Source: Pseudomonas citri (GTDB lineage: Bacteria; Pseudomonadota; Gammaproteobacteria; Pseudomonadales; Pseudomonadaceae). Taken from it: a DNA stretch of 64,000 nt. The stretch covers positions 124,001 through 188,000 of the forward strand of contig NZ_JAODAB010000006.1 in NCBI RefSeq assembly GCF_025336485.1. The letters are read 5' to 3'. This document shows positions 18,276 through 26,213 of this stretch, in pieces. The notes under the pieces were generated by a model. It was given only the letters and a program-made list of their open reading frames with translations, was not told the origin of the DNA and searched no databases. The position numbers and the translations under genes are program-made. Numbering within the stretch: the first letter of the stretch is position 1; each line of letters opens with the position of its first letter.

Positions 18276-18699
18276 TGGCGGACCCTGTCGAGTCTTTCTG
18301 CAGGATGAATGCGCTGAATCGCAGAAAATCATCCAAGTGCTGGGTGATGATAGCGACCATGATTGGCAGTTGCAGGGCCTGATAGTCATGCACGGCGATA
18401 TTCCTGAAGCCGACCATGTTCTTCAGGTTCTTCACTAGGTCTTGCGCCACCCAACCACCTTGGAAAAGCAACTCGAACACGTCCCGAGCGCTTTGCGGGG
18501 CTCCCAATCGTTCACGGCGAATCAAATGCTGCCCCATGTCCAGCGCCGCTTCACAGGCACGCTGGATATTCAGAATGGCTGAATCCTGGCGAGTGAAGTC
18601 CGTGGCGAAGGTAGCAGGATCCTTCTCGTACTCCTCCCGCACCCTGGCGACGCAACGTTCGATACTGGCTGCTTTGTTAATCAGTATGTCATCGGCCAT
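18271..18699 (-). CDS. hepT: HEPN-domain toxin of MntA-HepT type (RNase)
   Basis: A 142-residue mostly helical protein with RNIAVHDY at 99-106, which is exactly the RX4HXY motif of HepT-type HEPN ribonuclease toxins. Its start overlaps the end of the nucleotidyltransferase gene by 11 bp, so the two are translationally coupled. Base composition is visibly lower in GC than the neighbouring genes, which suggests transfer. The stop codon lies inside direct-repeat copy 1. In known pairs the partner AMPylates HepT near this motif (tyrosine), and Tyr106 would be the target here by analogy. Confidence 0.88.
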   Translation of the reverse strand: MADDILINKAASIERCVARVREEYEKDPATFATDFTRQDSAILNIQRACEAALDMGQHLIRRERLGAPQSARDVFELLFQGGWVAQDLVKNLKNMVGFRNIAVHDYQALQLPIMVAIITQHLDDFLRFSAFILQKDSTGSAT

Positions 18700-19084
18700 A
18701 CACGATGCCTTTTTCTTGAATATCCTTGAGCAAGCCTGCCCGAGCCTCGTCGAAGGCGGTTTTTTCGCTGAGGATAAAGCTTTCGAACAGCCCCGCTTGT
18801 ACGTCGCGGGCCCAGAGTCTCTGACCTCGGGTCACGATCTGGTATTGCATGACGGTCGTTGCCGCACGGAGGTCGAGCAGATCCACAGGACTGCCAGCGA
18901 TATCCGCCAAATCACCTGAAAGTTCCCATAACGACACCGGGTCGACCTGGCCGGGCACGAGTACGGCCATATCGATATCACTGTCAGGTCCGGCGGCGCC
19001 CTGTGCATGGCTACCGAACAGGTAAACTGCCAGTAATCCAGGGAGGTGGTTTTGCAGGTGGGCTAGCAAGGCTTGAGTGTTCAT
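18689..19084 (-). CDS. mntA: MNT-domain antitoxin nucleotidyltransferase (MntA-like)
   Basis: A 131-residue minimal nucleotidyltransferase. The catalytic signature runs from Gly24-Ser25 to Asp36-x-Asp38 (GSHAQGAAGPDSDID), which is GSX10DXD as in MntA antitoxins that silence HepT by AMPylation. I chose the ATG at 19084 (MNTQALLAHLQ); the frame continues upstream to 19144 with no family resemblance. It is transcribed before hepT on the minus strand and overlaps it. The promoter should lie between 19085 and 19156, where AT content is high. Confidence 0.88.
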   Translation of the reverse strand: MNTQALLAHLQNHLPGLLAVYLFGSHAQGAAGPDSDIDMAVLVPGQVDPVSLWELSGDLADIAGSPVDLLDLRAATTVMQYQIVTRGQRLWARDVQAGLFESFILSEKTAFDEARAGLLKDIQEKGIVYGR

Positions 19085-19156
19085 GCTGCCTATCCTAGCC
19101 GCTCGTCCAGAAATCGCGTCAATAATTTCGTAGTGTGAATACAAAACAAAAAAAAC

Positions 19157-19201
19157 CGCCCGGCATTGCGCCGGGCGGGGCTTTTGCGTTTTCGAGTCAG
19201 G
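19157..19201. repeat. 45-bp direct repeat, copy 2 (right flank, contains a terminator)
   Basis: Matches 18231-18275 with one mismatch. Here the hairpin is CCGCCCGGC with GCCGGGCGG, flanked by A-rich sequence on the left and CTTTTGCG on the right, so it is still terminator-like. Its last bases supply, on the minus strand, the stop codon of a short antitoxin-like fragment. Confidence 0.9.
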
Positions 19202-19310
19202 CCCACCCCTGTAGCCCTTCTCGAAGTTTCTCCTCTTGCAGCAACTCGAGGCCTTCTCGAACCTCGCTGGCGATGGTGGGCCGGTATGCGAAAGGGTGCC
19301 AGTGAACAGT
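19197..19310 (-). pseudogene. 3' fragment of a possible ParD/CopG-like antitoxin
   Basis: On the minus strand a frame without a start codon reads about 35 residues ending PTIASEVREGLELLQEEKLR and then EGLQGWA before a TGA. The helical EVREGLELLQEEKLREGLQ pattern resembles the C-terminal tail of ParD-type antitoxins. An in-frame TAA lies just upstream, so only a relic remains. Its stop codon sits in repeat copy 2 at the same repeat position that supplies the hepT stop in copy 1. The family assignment is tentative because the fragment is short. Confidence 0.35.
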
Positions 19311-19416
19311 TTTTTATATTCACTATTAGTCTAAATAAATGGATATATATTCTTTTTAAAGCGATCGAAAGCGGTGCACAGTTGGGTTCACAACAACCTC
19401 ATCCAGGAGCCGCATC

Positions 19417-20055
19417 ATGAGCCTCAGACTCGGCGACATCGCCCCCGACTTCGAACAGGATTCCAGCGCCGGCAAGATTCGTTTTCACGAATGGCTCGGC
19501 GATAGCTGGGGTGTGCTGTTTTCCCATCCGGCGGATTTCACCCCGGTGTGCACCACCGAGCTGGGTTTCACCGCCAAGCTCAAGGATGAATTCGCCAAGC
19601 GTGGCGTGAAGGCCATTGCCCTCTCGGTAGACCCTGTGGACTCGCACCATAAATGGATCGAGGACATCAACGAGACCCAGGGCACCGTGGTCAATTTTCC
19701 GATCCTGGCTGACGCCGACCGCAAAGTGTCCGACCTGTACGACCTGATCCACCCCAATGCCAGCGACACCTTGACCGTGCGCTCGCTGTTCGTGATCGAC
19801 CCGAACAAGAAGGTTCGCCTGACCATTACCTACCCGGCCAGCACGGGGCGCAATTTCCACGAGATCCTGCGGGTGATCGATTCCTTGCAACTGACCGACA
19901 ACTACAAAGTCGCCACCCCGGCCAACTGGCAGGATGGCGAGGACGTGGTGATCGTGCCGTCGCTCAAGGATGAAGAAGAACTCAAGCAACGCTTTCCCAA
20001 GGGCTACCGCGCGGTGAAACCGTACCTGCGCCTGACTCCACAGCCTAACCGCTGA
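19417..20055 (+). CDS. lsfA: 1-Cys peroxiredoxin LsfA
   Basis: A 212-residue Prx6-type peroxidase. The peroxidatic cysteine is Cys45 in HPADFTPVCTTELG, with no resolving cysteine at the 2-Cys position. The C-terminal extension (VIVPSLKDEEELKQRFPKGY) is that of the 1-Cys class. LsfA in Pseudomonas is induced by sulfate limitation and lies next to the ssu genes, as here. It probably guards against peroxide made by the FMNH2-dependent sulfonate monooxygenase system. It has its own promoter zone and terminator. Confidence 0.93.
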   Translation: MSLRLGDIAPDFEQDSSAGKIRFHEWLGDSWGVLFSHPADFTPVCTTELGFTAKLKDEFAKRGVKAIALSVDPVDSHHKWIEDINETQGTVVNFPILADADRKVSDLYDLIHPNASDTLTVRSLFVIDPNKKVRLTITYPASTGRNFHEILRVIDSLQLTDNYKVATPANWQDGEDVVIVPSLKDEEELKQRFPKGYRAVKPYLRLTPQPNR

Positions 20056-20068
20056 GCCTAGGCAAACC

Positions 20069-20092
20069 CTGTGGGACCGCGCGCTCCCACAG
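20069..20092. repeat. Short REP-like hairpin after lsfA
   Basis: CTGTGGGA and TCCCACAG pair perfectly around CCGCGCGC. It has the core of the TGTGGGAGC-type REP units found elsewhere in the window, but as a compact single hairpin. Confidence 0.6.
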
Positions 20093-20120
20093 GGGAAATC
20101 GACTGTGCACCAAGGGTTTT

Positions 20121-20142
20121 GGCCGTTTCGACGGCCTTTTTT
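20121..20142 (+). terminator. Intrinsic terminator of lsfA
   Basis: GGCCGT-TTCG-ACGGCC followed by TTTTTT: a textbook six-pair stem with a stable tetraloop and U-tract. Confidence 0.93.
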
Positions 20143-20157
20143 ACGGCCGCGAAAAAT

Positions 20158-20294
20158 TCAAGTCATATATATATTTTGAGAATAACTAAATGAATAAATA
20201 TGATTTATGGATATATGCGTCCCCTGTTATGGTTTGACCCATGCAGCGAGATCGCCCGCCGCGAATCGCACGTGACAGTTAAGGAAAGGTAGGC
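20158..20294 (+). promoter_or_regulatory. AT-rich promoter zone of the ssu operon
   Basis: The stretch 20158-20220 is strikingly AT-rich (CATATATATATTTTGAGAAT, then TGAATAAATATGATTTATGG) in a GC-rich genome. It shares ATGGATATAT (20207-20216) with the zone before lsfA (19339-19348). LysR-type sulfur regulators such as CysB act on AT-rich sites of this kind, so joint control of lsfA and ssu is plausible. AAGGAAAGG upstream of 20295 is the ssuE ribosome site. Confidence 0.5.
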
Positions 20295-20888
20295 ATGTTG
20301 GTCGTCTCTCTCGGTGGCAGTCCCAGCCAGCGCTCCCGTTCCGGGGTGCTGCTGGAGCGTTCGCAACGCTGGTTGCAGCAGCAAGGTGTGGAGGTGGTGA
20401 GCTATCAGGTTCGCGATTTTCCGGCAGAGGATCTGCTCCATGCCCGTTTCGATAGCCCGAAGGTGATCGACCTGCTCCAGCAGATCGAAAATGCCGATGG
20501 CCTGATGATCGCCACGCCGGTGTACAAGGCGTCTTTTTCCGGCGCACTGAAGACTGTATTGGACCTGCTGCCTGAGCGGGCTTTGCATCACAAAGTGGTA
20601 TTGCCCATGGCGACCGGCGGCAGCATCGCCCATATGCTGGCGGTGGATTACGCCCTCAAACCGGTGTTGTCGGCCCTCAAGGCCCAGGAAATGCTCCAGG
20701 GCATTTTTGCCGAAGACAGCCAGATCGCTTATGGCGAAGGCAGTGCCCAGGCGCAATTGACGCCGGCCCTGCAACAGCGGCTGGACGAGGCCCTGGAACA
20801 ATTTCTCAGTGCCATGGCGCGGCGGCCCAGGCCGTTGGCCCCGGGCCTGTTGAACGAACGCTTATTGAGTGCTCGCTGGAGCATTTGA
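20295..20888 (+). CDS. ssuE: NAD(P)H-dependent FMN reductase SsuE
   Basis: A 197-residue flavodoxin-fold reductase supplying FMNH2 to SsuD. The phosphate-binding start [14 protein letters not shown], the central [19 protein letters not shown] and [21 protein letters not shown] match the SsuE family. It heads the operon ssuEADCBF, the usual Pseudomonas order, which frees sulfite from alkanesulfonates under sulfate starvation. Confidence 0.95.
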   Translation: MLVVSLGGSPSQRSRSGVLLERSQRWLQQQGVEVVSYQVRDFPAEDLLHARFDSPKVIDLLQQIENADGLMIATPVYKASFSGALKTVLDLLPERALHHKVVLPMATGGSIAHMLAVDYALKPVLSALKAQEMLQGIFAEDSQIAYGEGSAQAQLTPALQQRLDEALEQFLSAMARRPRPLAPGLLNERLLSARWSI

Positions 20889-20973
20889 ACCCTATTAGCT
20901 TCAACCCACCTTACTCAGCCGCCAACGGCCAAGCAGGTGCAGCCAAAACCCCACAGCAAAAAGGAGAGGCGCC

Positions 20974-21939
20974 ATGCGCACTGTCATTTTGCGTCGGGGG
21001 CTGGTCGCGCTGTTTGCTGCGGCTGTGTCCCTCGGCGTCATCACCCAGGTTCAAGCCGAGACCTTGCGGATCGGTTATCAGAAATACGGCACCCTGGTGC
21101 TGCTCAAGGCCAAAGGGTCGTTGGAAAAACGTCTCGCCGCCCAAGGCGTCGACGTGCAATGGACCGAGTTCCCCGGCGGCCCACAGTTGCTTGAAGGCTT
21201 GAATGTCGGCTCCATCGATTTCGGTGTGACCGGGGAAACCCCGCCGGTGTTCGCCCAGGCTGCCGGCGCCGATTTGCTTTACGTCGCCTACGAACCCCCG
21301 GCGCCTGCCAGCGAGGCCATCCTGGTGCCGAAGGGCTCGGCCATCCAGTCGGTGCAAGACCTCAAGGGTAAGAAAGTCGTCCTGAACAAAGGCTCCAACG
21401 TTCATTACCTGTTGGTGCGGGCGCTGGAAGACGCCGCCCTCAAGTATGCCGACATCCAGACCGTGTTCCTGCCACCGGCCGACGCTCGCGCCGCGTTCGA
21501 GCGTGGCAGTGTGGACGCCTGGGTGATCTGGGACCCGTACCAGGCCGCCGCCGAACAACAGTTGCAGGCGCGCACTCTGCGTGACGGCAAGGGCATCGTC
21601 GACAACCACCAGTTTTACCTCGCCACCAAGCCCTATGCGCAAAAGCATCCCCAGGTCATCACGGCGCTGGTGGAAGAGGTGCGGGCAGTGGGGGAATGGT
21701 CCAAGGCCAACCCTGAAGACGTGACCCGGCAAGTGTCACCGCTGCTCGGTCTGCCTGCCGACATCACCCTGACGTCGGTGAAACGCCAAGGCTACGGGGC
21801 GCTGTTCCTCACGCCGGAGGTGGTGGCGGCGCAGCAGAAGATCGCCGACAGCTTCTACCAGCTCAAATTGATTCCCAAGCCCTTGAGCATCAAGGACGTG
21901 ATCTGGACGCCGCCGGCGGCCGTTGCGACAGCGCAGTAA
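20974..21939 (+). CDS. ssuA: Aliphatic sulfonate-binding periplasmic protein SsuA
   Basis: This 321-residue exported protein should bind alkanesulfonates for the SsuBC transporter. A signal peptide ends at VQAET (residue about 29), followed by LRIGYQKYGTLVLLKAKGSL, the typical SsuA start. EFPGGPQLLEGLNVGSIDFG and GETPPVFAQAAG are family segments. AAAAGGAGAGGCGCC gives a strong ribosome site. It lies between ssuE and ssuD. Confidence 0.94.
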   Translation: MRTVILRRGLVALFAAAVSLGVITQVQAETLRIGYQKYGTLVLLKAKGSLEKRLAAQGVDVQWTEFPGGPQLLEGLNVGSIDFGVTGETPPVFAQAAGADLLYVAYEPPAPASEAILVPKGSAIQSVQDLKGKKVVLNKGSNVHYLLVRALEDAALKYADIQTVFLPPADARAAFERGSVDAWVIWDPYQAAAEQQLQARTLRDGKGIVDNHQFYLATKPYAQKHPQVITALVEEVRAVGEWSKANPEDVTRQVSPLLGLPADITLTSVKRQGYGALFLTPEVVAAQQKIADSFYQLKLIPKPLSIKDVIWTPPAAVATAQ

Positions 21940-21963
21940 TCCGATCCCTTAGGAGACCACTCC

Positions 21964-23112
21964 ATGAGCCTCAATATTTTCTGGTTCCTGCCTACCCATG
22001 GCGATGGCCATTACCTTGGCACTGCCGAAGGCGCCCGCGCCGTCGATCACGGTTATCTGCAACAGGTCGCCCAGGCGGCGGATCGGCTGGGTTTCGGCGG
22101 TGTGCTGATTCCCACCGGCCGTTCCTGCGAGGACTCCTGGCTGGTGGCCGCGTCGTTGATTCCCGTAACCCAACGCCTGAAGTTCCTCGTGGCCCTGCGC
22201 CCCGGGATCATTTCCCCGACGGTGGCGGCGCGCCAGGCCGCGACTCTGGACCGGTTGTCCGGCGGCCGGGCGTTGTTCAACCTGGTAACCGGTGGCGACC
22301 CGGATGAGCTGGCTGGCGACGGCCTGTTCCTGGGCCATGAGGCGCGCTACCAGGCGTCGGTGGAATTCACCCGCATCTGGCGCCGGGTGCTGGAAGGCGA
22401 GACCGTGGATTACGACGGCGAGCACATCAGCGTGAAGGGCGCGAAGTTGCTCTATCCGCCGATCCAGCAACCGCGTCCGCCGCTGTACTTCGGCGGCTCG
22501 TCGGAAGCGGCCCAGGACCTGGCCGCCGAGCAGGTGGACATGGTGCTGACCTGGGGCGAGCCGCCCGCGGCGGTGGCGGAAAAGATCGAACAAGTGCGGG
22601 CCAAGGCGGCCAAGTTGGGTCGGACCGTGCGGTTCGGCATCCGCCTGCACGTGATCGTGCGCGAAACCAACGCCGAAGCCTGGCAAGCGGCCAACCGGCT
22701 GATCTCCCACTTGGACGACGACACCATTGCCCGTGCCCAGGCCTCCCTGGCGCGCTTCGATTCGGTGGGTCAGCGACGCATGGCCGCCCTGCACGGTGGT
22801 CGTCGCGACAAGCTGGAAGTCAGCCCCAATCTGTGGGCCGGCGTCGGCCTGGTGCGCGGTGGTGCCGGTACGGCGCTGGTGGGCGATGGCCCGACGGTGG
22901 CGGCGCGGATCAAGGAATACGCCGGGTTGGGGATCGACACCTTCATCTTCTCCGGTTATCCACACCTGGAAGAGTCCTACCGCGTGGCGGAACTCTTGTT
23001 CCCGCACCTGGACGTGGAGCGCCCGGAGTTGCCGAAGAACCAGGGCTATGTGAGCCCGTTCGGTGAGATGGTCGCCAACGATATCCTGCCCAAAGCCGCG
23101 TCCCAGAGCTGA
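21964..23112 (+). CDS. ssuD: FMNH2-dependent alkanesulfonate monooxygenase SsuD
   Basis: A 382-residue luciferase-like TIM-barrel enzyme cleaving C1 and longer alkanesulfonates to aldehyde and sulfite. The sequence begins [19 protein letters not shown] as in SsuD; it has [14 protein letters not shown] with the active-site Cys, [14 protein letters not shown], and the C-terminal [18 protein letters not shown] segment (here [19 protein letters not shown]). The length equals known SsuD. It is tightly followed by ssuC (7-bp gap). Confidence 0.96.
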   Translation: MSLNIFWFLPTHGDGHYLGTAEGARAVDHGYLQQVAQAADRLGFGGVLIPTGRSCEDSWLVAASLIPVTQRLKFLVALRPGIISPTVAARQAATLDRLSGGRALFNLVTGGDPDELAGDGLFLGHEARYQASVEFTRIWRRVLEGETVDYDGEHISVKGAKLLYPPIQQPRPPLYFGGSSEAAQDLAAEQVDMVLTWGEPPAAVAEKIEQVRAKAAKLGRTVRFGIRLHVIVRETNAEAWQAANRLISHLDDDTIARAQASLARFDSVGQRRMAALHGGRRDKLEVSPNLWAGVGLVRGGAGTALVGDGPTVAARIKEYAGLGIDTFIFSGYPHLEESYRVAELLFPHLDVERPELPKNQGYVSPFGEMVANDILPKAASQS

Positions 23113-23119
23113 GGCGGCC

Positions 23120-23902
23120 ATGAAGAAAATCATCCACAACCTTGTGCCTTGGGCGGTGCCGTTGCTGTTACTGGCGGTGTGGCAGTTGTCGGTCTCGGCC
23201 GGCTGGCTGTCCACACGAATCCTGCCGGCACCGGTGGCGGTGATCGAAGCCGGGGTCAACCTGGTGCGCAGCGGCGAGATCTGGACGCACCTGGCCATCA
23301 GCGGCTGGCGCGCGGCAGTCGGTTTCCTGATCGGCGGCGGCATTGGCTTGGCGCTGGGGTTCATCACCGGCCTGTCGAAATGGGGCGAGCGCCTGCTGGA
23401 CAGCTCGGTGCAGATGGTGCGCAACGTGCCGCACCTGGCGCTGATCCCGCTGGTGATCCTGTGGTTCGGCATCGATGAGTCGGCGAAGATTTTCCTCGTG
23501 GCCCTGGGCACGCTGTTCCCGATTTACCTCAACACCTATCACGGCATCCGCAACGTCGACCCGGCGCTGGTGGAAATGTCCCGCAGCTACGGCTTGTCCG
23601 GCTTCAGCCTGTTTCGCCAGGTGATCCTGCCGGGCGCGTTGCCGTCGATCCTGGTGGGCGTGCGCTTTGCCCTGGGCTTCATGTGGCTGACGCTGATCGT
23701 GGCGGAAACCATCTCGGCCAGTTCCGGCATCGGCTACCTGGCGATGAACGCCCGCGAATTCCTGCAAACCGACGTGGTGGTGCTGGCGATTCTGCTGTAC
23801 GCCGTGCTCGGCAAATTGGCCGACCTTGCCGCTCGCGGGCTGGAGCGGGTCTGGCTGCGCTGGCATCCGGCCTATCAGGTGAGCAAGGGAGGTGCCGCAT
23901 GA
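23120..23902 (+). CDS. ssuC: Sulfonate ABC transporter permease SsuC
   Basis: A 260-residue inner-membrane permease with about six transmembrane segments and the permease loop signature [21 protein letters not shown] chose the ATG at 23120 ([11 protein letters not shown]), which follows a GAGG site; a longer in-frame extension overlaps ssuD and does not look like protein. The stop overlaps the ssuB start (ATGA). Confidence 0.94.
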   Translation: MKKIIHNLVPWAVPLLLLAVWQLSVSAGWLSTRILPAPVAVIEAGVNLVRSGEIWTHLAISGWRAAVGFLIGGGIGLALGFITGLSKWGERLLDSSVQMVRNVPHLALIPLVILWFGIDESAKIFLVALGTLFPIYLNTYHGIRNVDPALVEMSRSYGLSGFSLFRQVILPGALPSILVGVRFALGFMWLTLIVAETISASSGIGYLAMNAREFLQTDVVVLAILLYAVLGKLADLAARGLERVWLRWHPAYQVSKGGAA

Positions 23903-24705
23903 CTGCGCAACAACCTCCGCGCCTGCGACAGGGCATTCCCCTGGCGGTGCGCAAGCTGGAAAAAAACTACGGCACCCGCCAGGTGCTGCGGGACGTCGAC
24001 CTGCATATTCCGGCCGGGCAATTCGTCGCGGTGGTCGGGCGCAGCGGTTGTGGCAAAAGTACTTTGCTGCGCTTGCTCGCAGGCCTCGATCAGCCCACGA
24101 CTGGCGAATTGCTGGCGGGTTCGACCGCGTTGAGTGCGGCCCGGGAAGACACGCGGTTGATGTTCCAGGAAGCGCGTTTGCTGCCCTGGAAAAAAATCAT
24201 CGACAACGTCGGCCTCGGCCTCAAGGGCCATTGGCGCCCGCAAGCGTTGCAGGCACTGGAAGCGGTGGGCCTGGCCGATCGCGCCGATGAGTGGCCGGCG
24301 GCATTGTCCGGCGGACAGAAGCAACGCGTGGCCTTGGCTCGCGCGCTGATTCACCAACCGCGCCTGCTGTTGCTCGACGAGCCGCTGGGGGCGCTGGACG
24401 CCTTGACCCGCATCGAAATGCAGCAACTGATCGAACGCCTGTGGCAGCAACACGGATTCACCGTGCTGCTGGTGACCCACGACGTCAGCGAAGCGGTGGC
24501 GATTGCCGACCGGGTGATCCTGATCGAAGACGGCCAGGTCGGCCTCGACCTGCCCGTCGACCTGCCGCGCCCACGGGTTCACGGCTCCCATCGCCTGGCG
24601 AGCCTGGAAACCGAAGTCCTCAACCGTGTGCTGTCCCTGCCCGGCCAACCGCCGGAACCCGAACCCGTTTCACCCTTGCCCACGCAGTTGCGGTGGGCGC
24701 AATGA
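23899..24705 (+). CDS. ssuB: Sulfonate ABC transporter ATP-binding protein SsuB
   Basis: A 268-residue ATPase with Walker [10 protein letters not shown] (about residues 45-53), Q-loop [13 protein letters not shown], signature [15 protein letters not shown], Walker [13 protein letters not shown] and the switch His in [10 protein letters not shown]. The ATG at 23899 overlaps the ssuC stop by 4 bp, so coupling is likely; the open frame further upstream lies within ssuC. The C-terminus runs into a repeat region before ssuF. Confidence 0.95.
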   Translation: MTAQQPPRLRQGIPLAVRKLEKNYGTRQVLRDVDLHIPAGQFVAVVGRSGCGKSTLLRLLAGLDQPTTGELLAGSTALSAAREDTRLMFQEARLLPWKKIIDNVGLGLKGHWRPQALQALEAVGLADRADEWPAALSGGQKQRVALARALIHQPRLLLLDEPLGALDALTRIEMQQLIERLWQQHGFTVLLVTHDVSEAVAIADRVILIEDGQVGLDLPVDLPRPRVHGSHRLASLETEVLNRVLSLPGQPPEPEPVSPLPTQLRWAQ

Positions 24706-24726
24706 AGCCGCTTCAAGCGACAAGCC

Positions 24727-24768
24727 ACAAGCTGCAAGAAGAAGCGCGTGCTTTTACTTGCAGCTTGT
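24727..24768. repeat. Hairpin repeat between ssuB and ssuF
   Basis: ACAAGCTGCAAG and CTTGCAGCTTGT form a perfect 12-bp stem around 18 bases. More partial copies (CTTCAAGCGACAAGCCACAAG on the left, GCTTGTAGCTCGAAGCTTGC on the right) surround it, giving a CAAGCTGCAAG-rich block of about 75 bp. This type of repeat recurs in Pseudomonas genomes; here it splits an operon. Confidence 0.75.
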
Positions 24769-24810
24769 AGCTCGAAGCTTGCAGCTCATTTCGACCCCAG
24801 GAGAAATCGT

Positions 24811-25026
24811 ATGACCATCAAAGCCATCAACGTACGCAACCAGTTCAAAGGCACCATCAAGGAAATCGTCGAAGGCGACGTGCTCTCGGAAATCGACGTA
24901 CAGACCGCGTCGGGCATCGTCACTTCGGTGATCACCACCCGCTCGGTGCGGGAATTGGAACTGGCGATTGGCAGCGAAGTGATCGCCTTCGTCAAATCCA
25001 CGGAGGTATCGATCGCCAAGTTGTGA
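24811..25026 (+). CDS. ssuF: Molybdopterin-binding-like (Mop/TOBE) protein SsuF
   Basis: A 71-residue single Mop domain: AINVRNQFKGTIKEIVEGDV and VTSVITTRSVRELELAIGSE are the two family segments. SsuF is the last gene of Pseudomonas ssu operons and is needed for sulfonate use by an unknown mechanism. The ATG at 24811 follows CAGGAGAAATCGT; the frame is open upstream, but the extra codons come from the repeat block. A terminator follows. Confidence 0.92.
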   Translation: MTIKAINVRNQFKGTIKEIVEGDVLSEIDVQTASGIVTSVITTRSVRELELAIGSEVIAFVKSTEVSIAKL

Positions 25027-25042
25027 GCGATGCTTGGCCCTC

Positions 25043-25074
25043 AGCCCCGGACGGCGTGAGCCCTTCGGGGCTTT
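25043..25074 (+). terminator. Terminator after ssuF
   Basis: AGCCCCG and CGGGGCT pair around a 16-base loop and are followed by TTTTC. The loop is long, so this is a moderate call. Confidence 0.6.
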
Positions 25075-25086
25075 TCTATAGCGTAG

Positions 25087-25229
25087 TGCCGGTCAGTTAA
25101 GGATCAAACGGCGCAAAAAATCTGTGGGAGCAAAGCTTGCTCGCGATTGGACATGACAGTCGAAAACGGCATTGGTTGGACCACCGCTATCGCGAGCAAG
25201 CTTTGCTCCCACGGGCTAGCTGACCGGCA
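25087..25229. repeat. REP doublet with nested outer inverted repeat
   Basis: TGTGGGAGCAAAGCTTGCTC (from 25123) and its reverse GAGCAAGCTTTGCTCCCAC (ending near 25212) face each other 41 bp apart. Outside them TGCCGGTCAGTT (25087) pairs with AGCTGACCGGCA (25217), so the whole 143 bp can fold into one long stem. It lies between ssuF and the TetR gene. Confidence 0.85.
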
Positions 25230-25267
25230 TTAATCGTTATAGTCGGAAGTAATTCTGGTGGCCGTCA

Positions 25268-25906
25268 TCATCGGATGGCTTCGCGTTTGGGCAGATACGG
25301 CGGCAAGTACAACCCCAGGTAAGCATCGAACACCCGCATGCCTTCTTCAGCCAGGCGTGGGGTGATCTGGCCGTATTGCTGGACGGAGCGGGCATAAACG
25401 CGGTCGCCCAGTTCCATGGCCAGGGCAAACACGTCGATGTCTTCAGGCAGTTTCGGCAATTCGAAATGCCGGTTGAACAGTTTGTGCATCAAGTCGCCCA
25501 GCTCGACGTCGTGCTGGCGGTCGGCCTGGGTGACTTCGGTCAGGCCGTGCTGGGTCAGGATCAACTGGCGGGCGGCCGCGTCCTGTTCGTAGAGGGTCAG
25601 CATGCGCTGTTCCACCAGCCGTGACAGGTCGCGCCAGTGGTTGAGAGCCTGATGATCGATGGGTTCTTGCAGGCACGCGCGGAAGGCGGCGTGGACATCG
25701 GCGGTCAGGGCTTGCAACAGGGCCGGGACGCTGGCGAAGAAGTGATACACGGAGGAGGGCGGGATCCCGGCACGCTCGGCGACGCCGTAGATCGACAGAC
25801 CGGCCACGCCTTCGGCGGCCAGCAGCGTGCGCGCGGCATCGAGAATCGAGTCGATCCGGGCCTGGCTGCGGGCGCGAGGTTTACGCGGGGTGGCGGTGCG
25901 GGTCAT
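25268..25906 (-). CDS. TetR/AcrR family transcriptional regulator
   Basis: A 212-residue regulator with a basic start (TPRKPRARSQARIDSILDAA) and the TetR helix-turn-helix GVAGLSIYGVAERAGIPPSS followed by VYHFF. The C-terminal ligand domain is not informative. Neighbours are ssuF (convergent) and repeats; no divergent gene lies within 300 bp, so the target is not evident. In P. aeruginosa a TetR gene for agmatine use (aguR) lies near spuI, but I see nothing specific that ties this protein to it. Confidence 0.88.
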   Translation of the reverse strand: MTRTATPRKPRARSQARIDSILDAARTLLAAEGVAGLSIYGVAERAGIPPSSVYHFFASVPALLQALTADVHAAFRACLQEPIDHQALNHWRDLSRLVEQRMLTLYEQDAAARQLILTQHGLTEVTQADRQHDVELGDLMHKLFNRHFELPKLPEDIDVFALAMELGDRVYARSVQQYGQITPRLAEEGMRVFDAYLGLYLPPYLPKREAIR

Positions 25907-25967
25907 GGAGGTCTCCTGCGGGGCTGCCGGGCATTGTACGAGTCGGGTCCGGTGTTGTCTGCCAGGC

Positions 25968-26135
25968 CGTCATCGCGGGCAAGCCTTGCTCCCACAGAGA
26001 AATGCAATGGAATGATCACAAAGAATCCTGTGGGAGAGATGCATTGGAATGATCACAAAGAATCCTGTGGGAGAGATGCATTGGAATGACCACAAAGAAT
26101 TCTGTGGGAGCTGAGCTTACTCGCGATCCGCCGAA
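25968..26135. repeat. REP pair enclosing a tandem repeat (fills the 307-bp gap before spuI)
   Basis: ATCGCGGGCAAGCCTTGCTC with CCACAGA on the left and TCTGTGGGAGCTGAGCTTAC with TCGCGAT on the right are inverted REP units. They enclose three tandem 37-bp units. No gene is seen between 25907 and 26213 apart from this and the terminator at 26165. Confidence 0.75.
26002..26112 (+). repeat. Three tandem copies of a 37-bp unit
   Basis: Units begin at 26002, 26039 and 26076. Each reads ATGCATTGGAATGATCACAA followed by AGAATCCTGTGGGAGAG with one to four changes. Each copy ends in the REP core CTGTGGGAG, so the array appears to have grown from one REP edge. There are no spacers between units, so it is not a CRISPR. 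Confidence 0.9.
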
Positions 26136-26164
26136 GGCGGCCATTCACTCCAAAACCCCAAAAG

Positions 26165-26198
26165 AAAACGCCGCAGCCCCGAAGGTCTGCGGCGTTTT
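26165..26198 (-). terminator. Terminator of the spuI-like gene
   Basis: AAAACGCCGCAG and CTGCGGCGTTTT form a 12-bp stem with a 10-base loop, sited 16 bp after the stop of the minus-strand gene. A-rich on one side and T-rich on the other, it can act in both directions. Confidence 0.85.
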
Positions 26199-26213
26199 CT
26201 TCACAGCAACCGC

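Larger units (their letters stand above)
19085..19416. other. Intergenic region between the cassette and lsfA
   Basis: This 332-bp gap holds, from left to right, the AT-rich upstream region of mntA, direct-repeat copy 2 with its terminator (19157-19201), a minus-strand fragment resembling an antitoxin tail (19197-19310), and an AT-rich stretch (19310-19380) that is the likely lsfA promoter zone. ATGGATATAT occurs at 19339 and again at 20207 before ssuE. AGGAGCC upstream of the lsfA ATG is its ribosome site. Confidence 0.65.

Noticed and set aside
25637..26089. Open frame across the tandem repeat encoding repeated MHWNDHKESCGR-type units
   Set aside because: The repeat peptide arises because 37-bp units happen to stay open; it overlaps the start of the TetR gene and repeats, and has no ribosome site.
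26002..26112. Possible CRISPR array
   Set aside because: The three 37-bp units are contiguous with no unique spacers, and no cas genes are present. It is a REP-derived tandem repeat.
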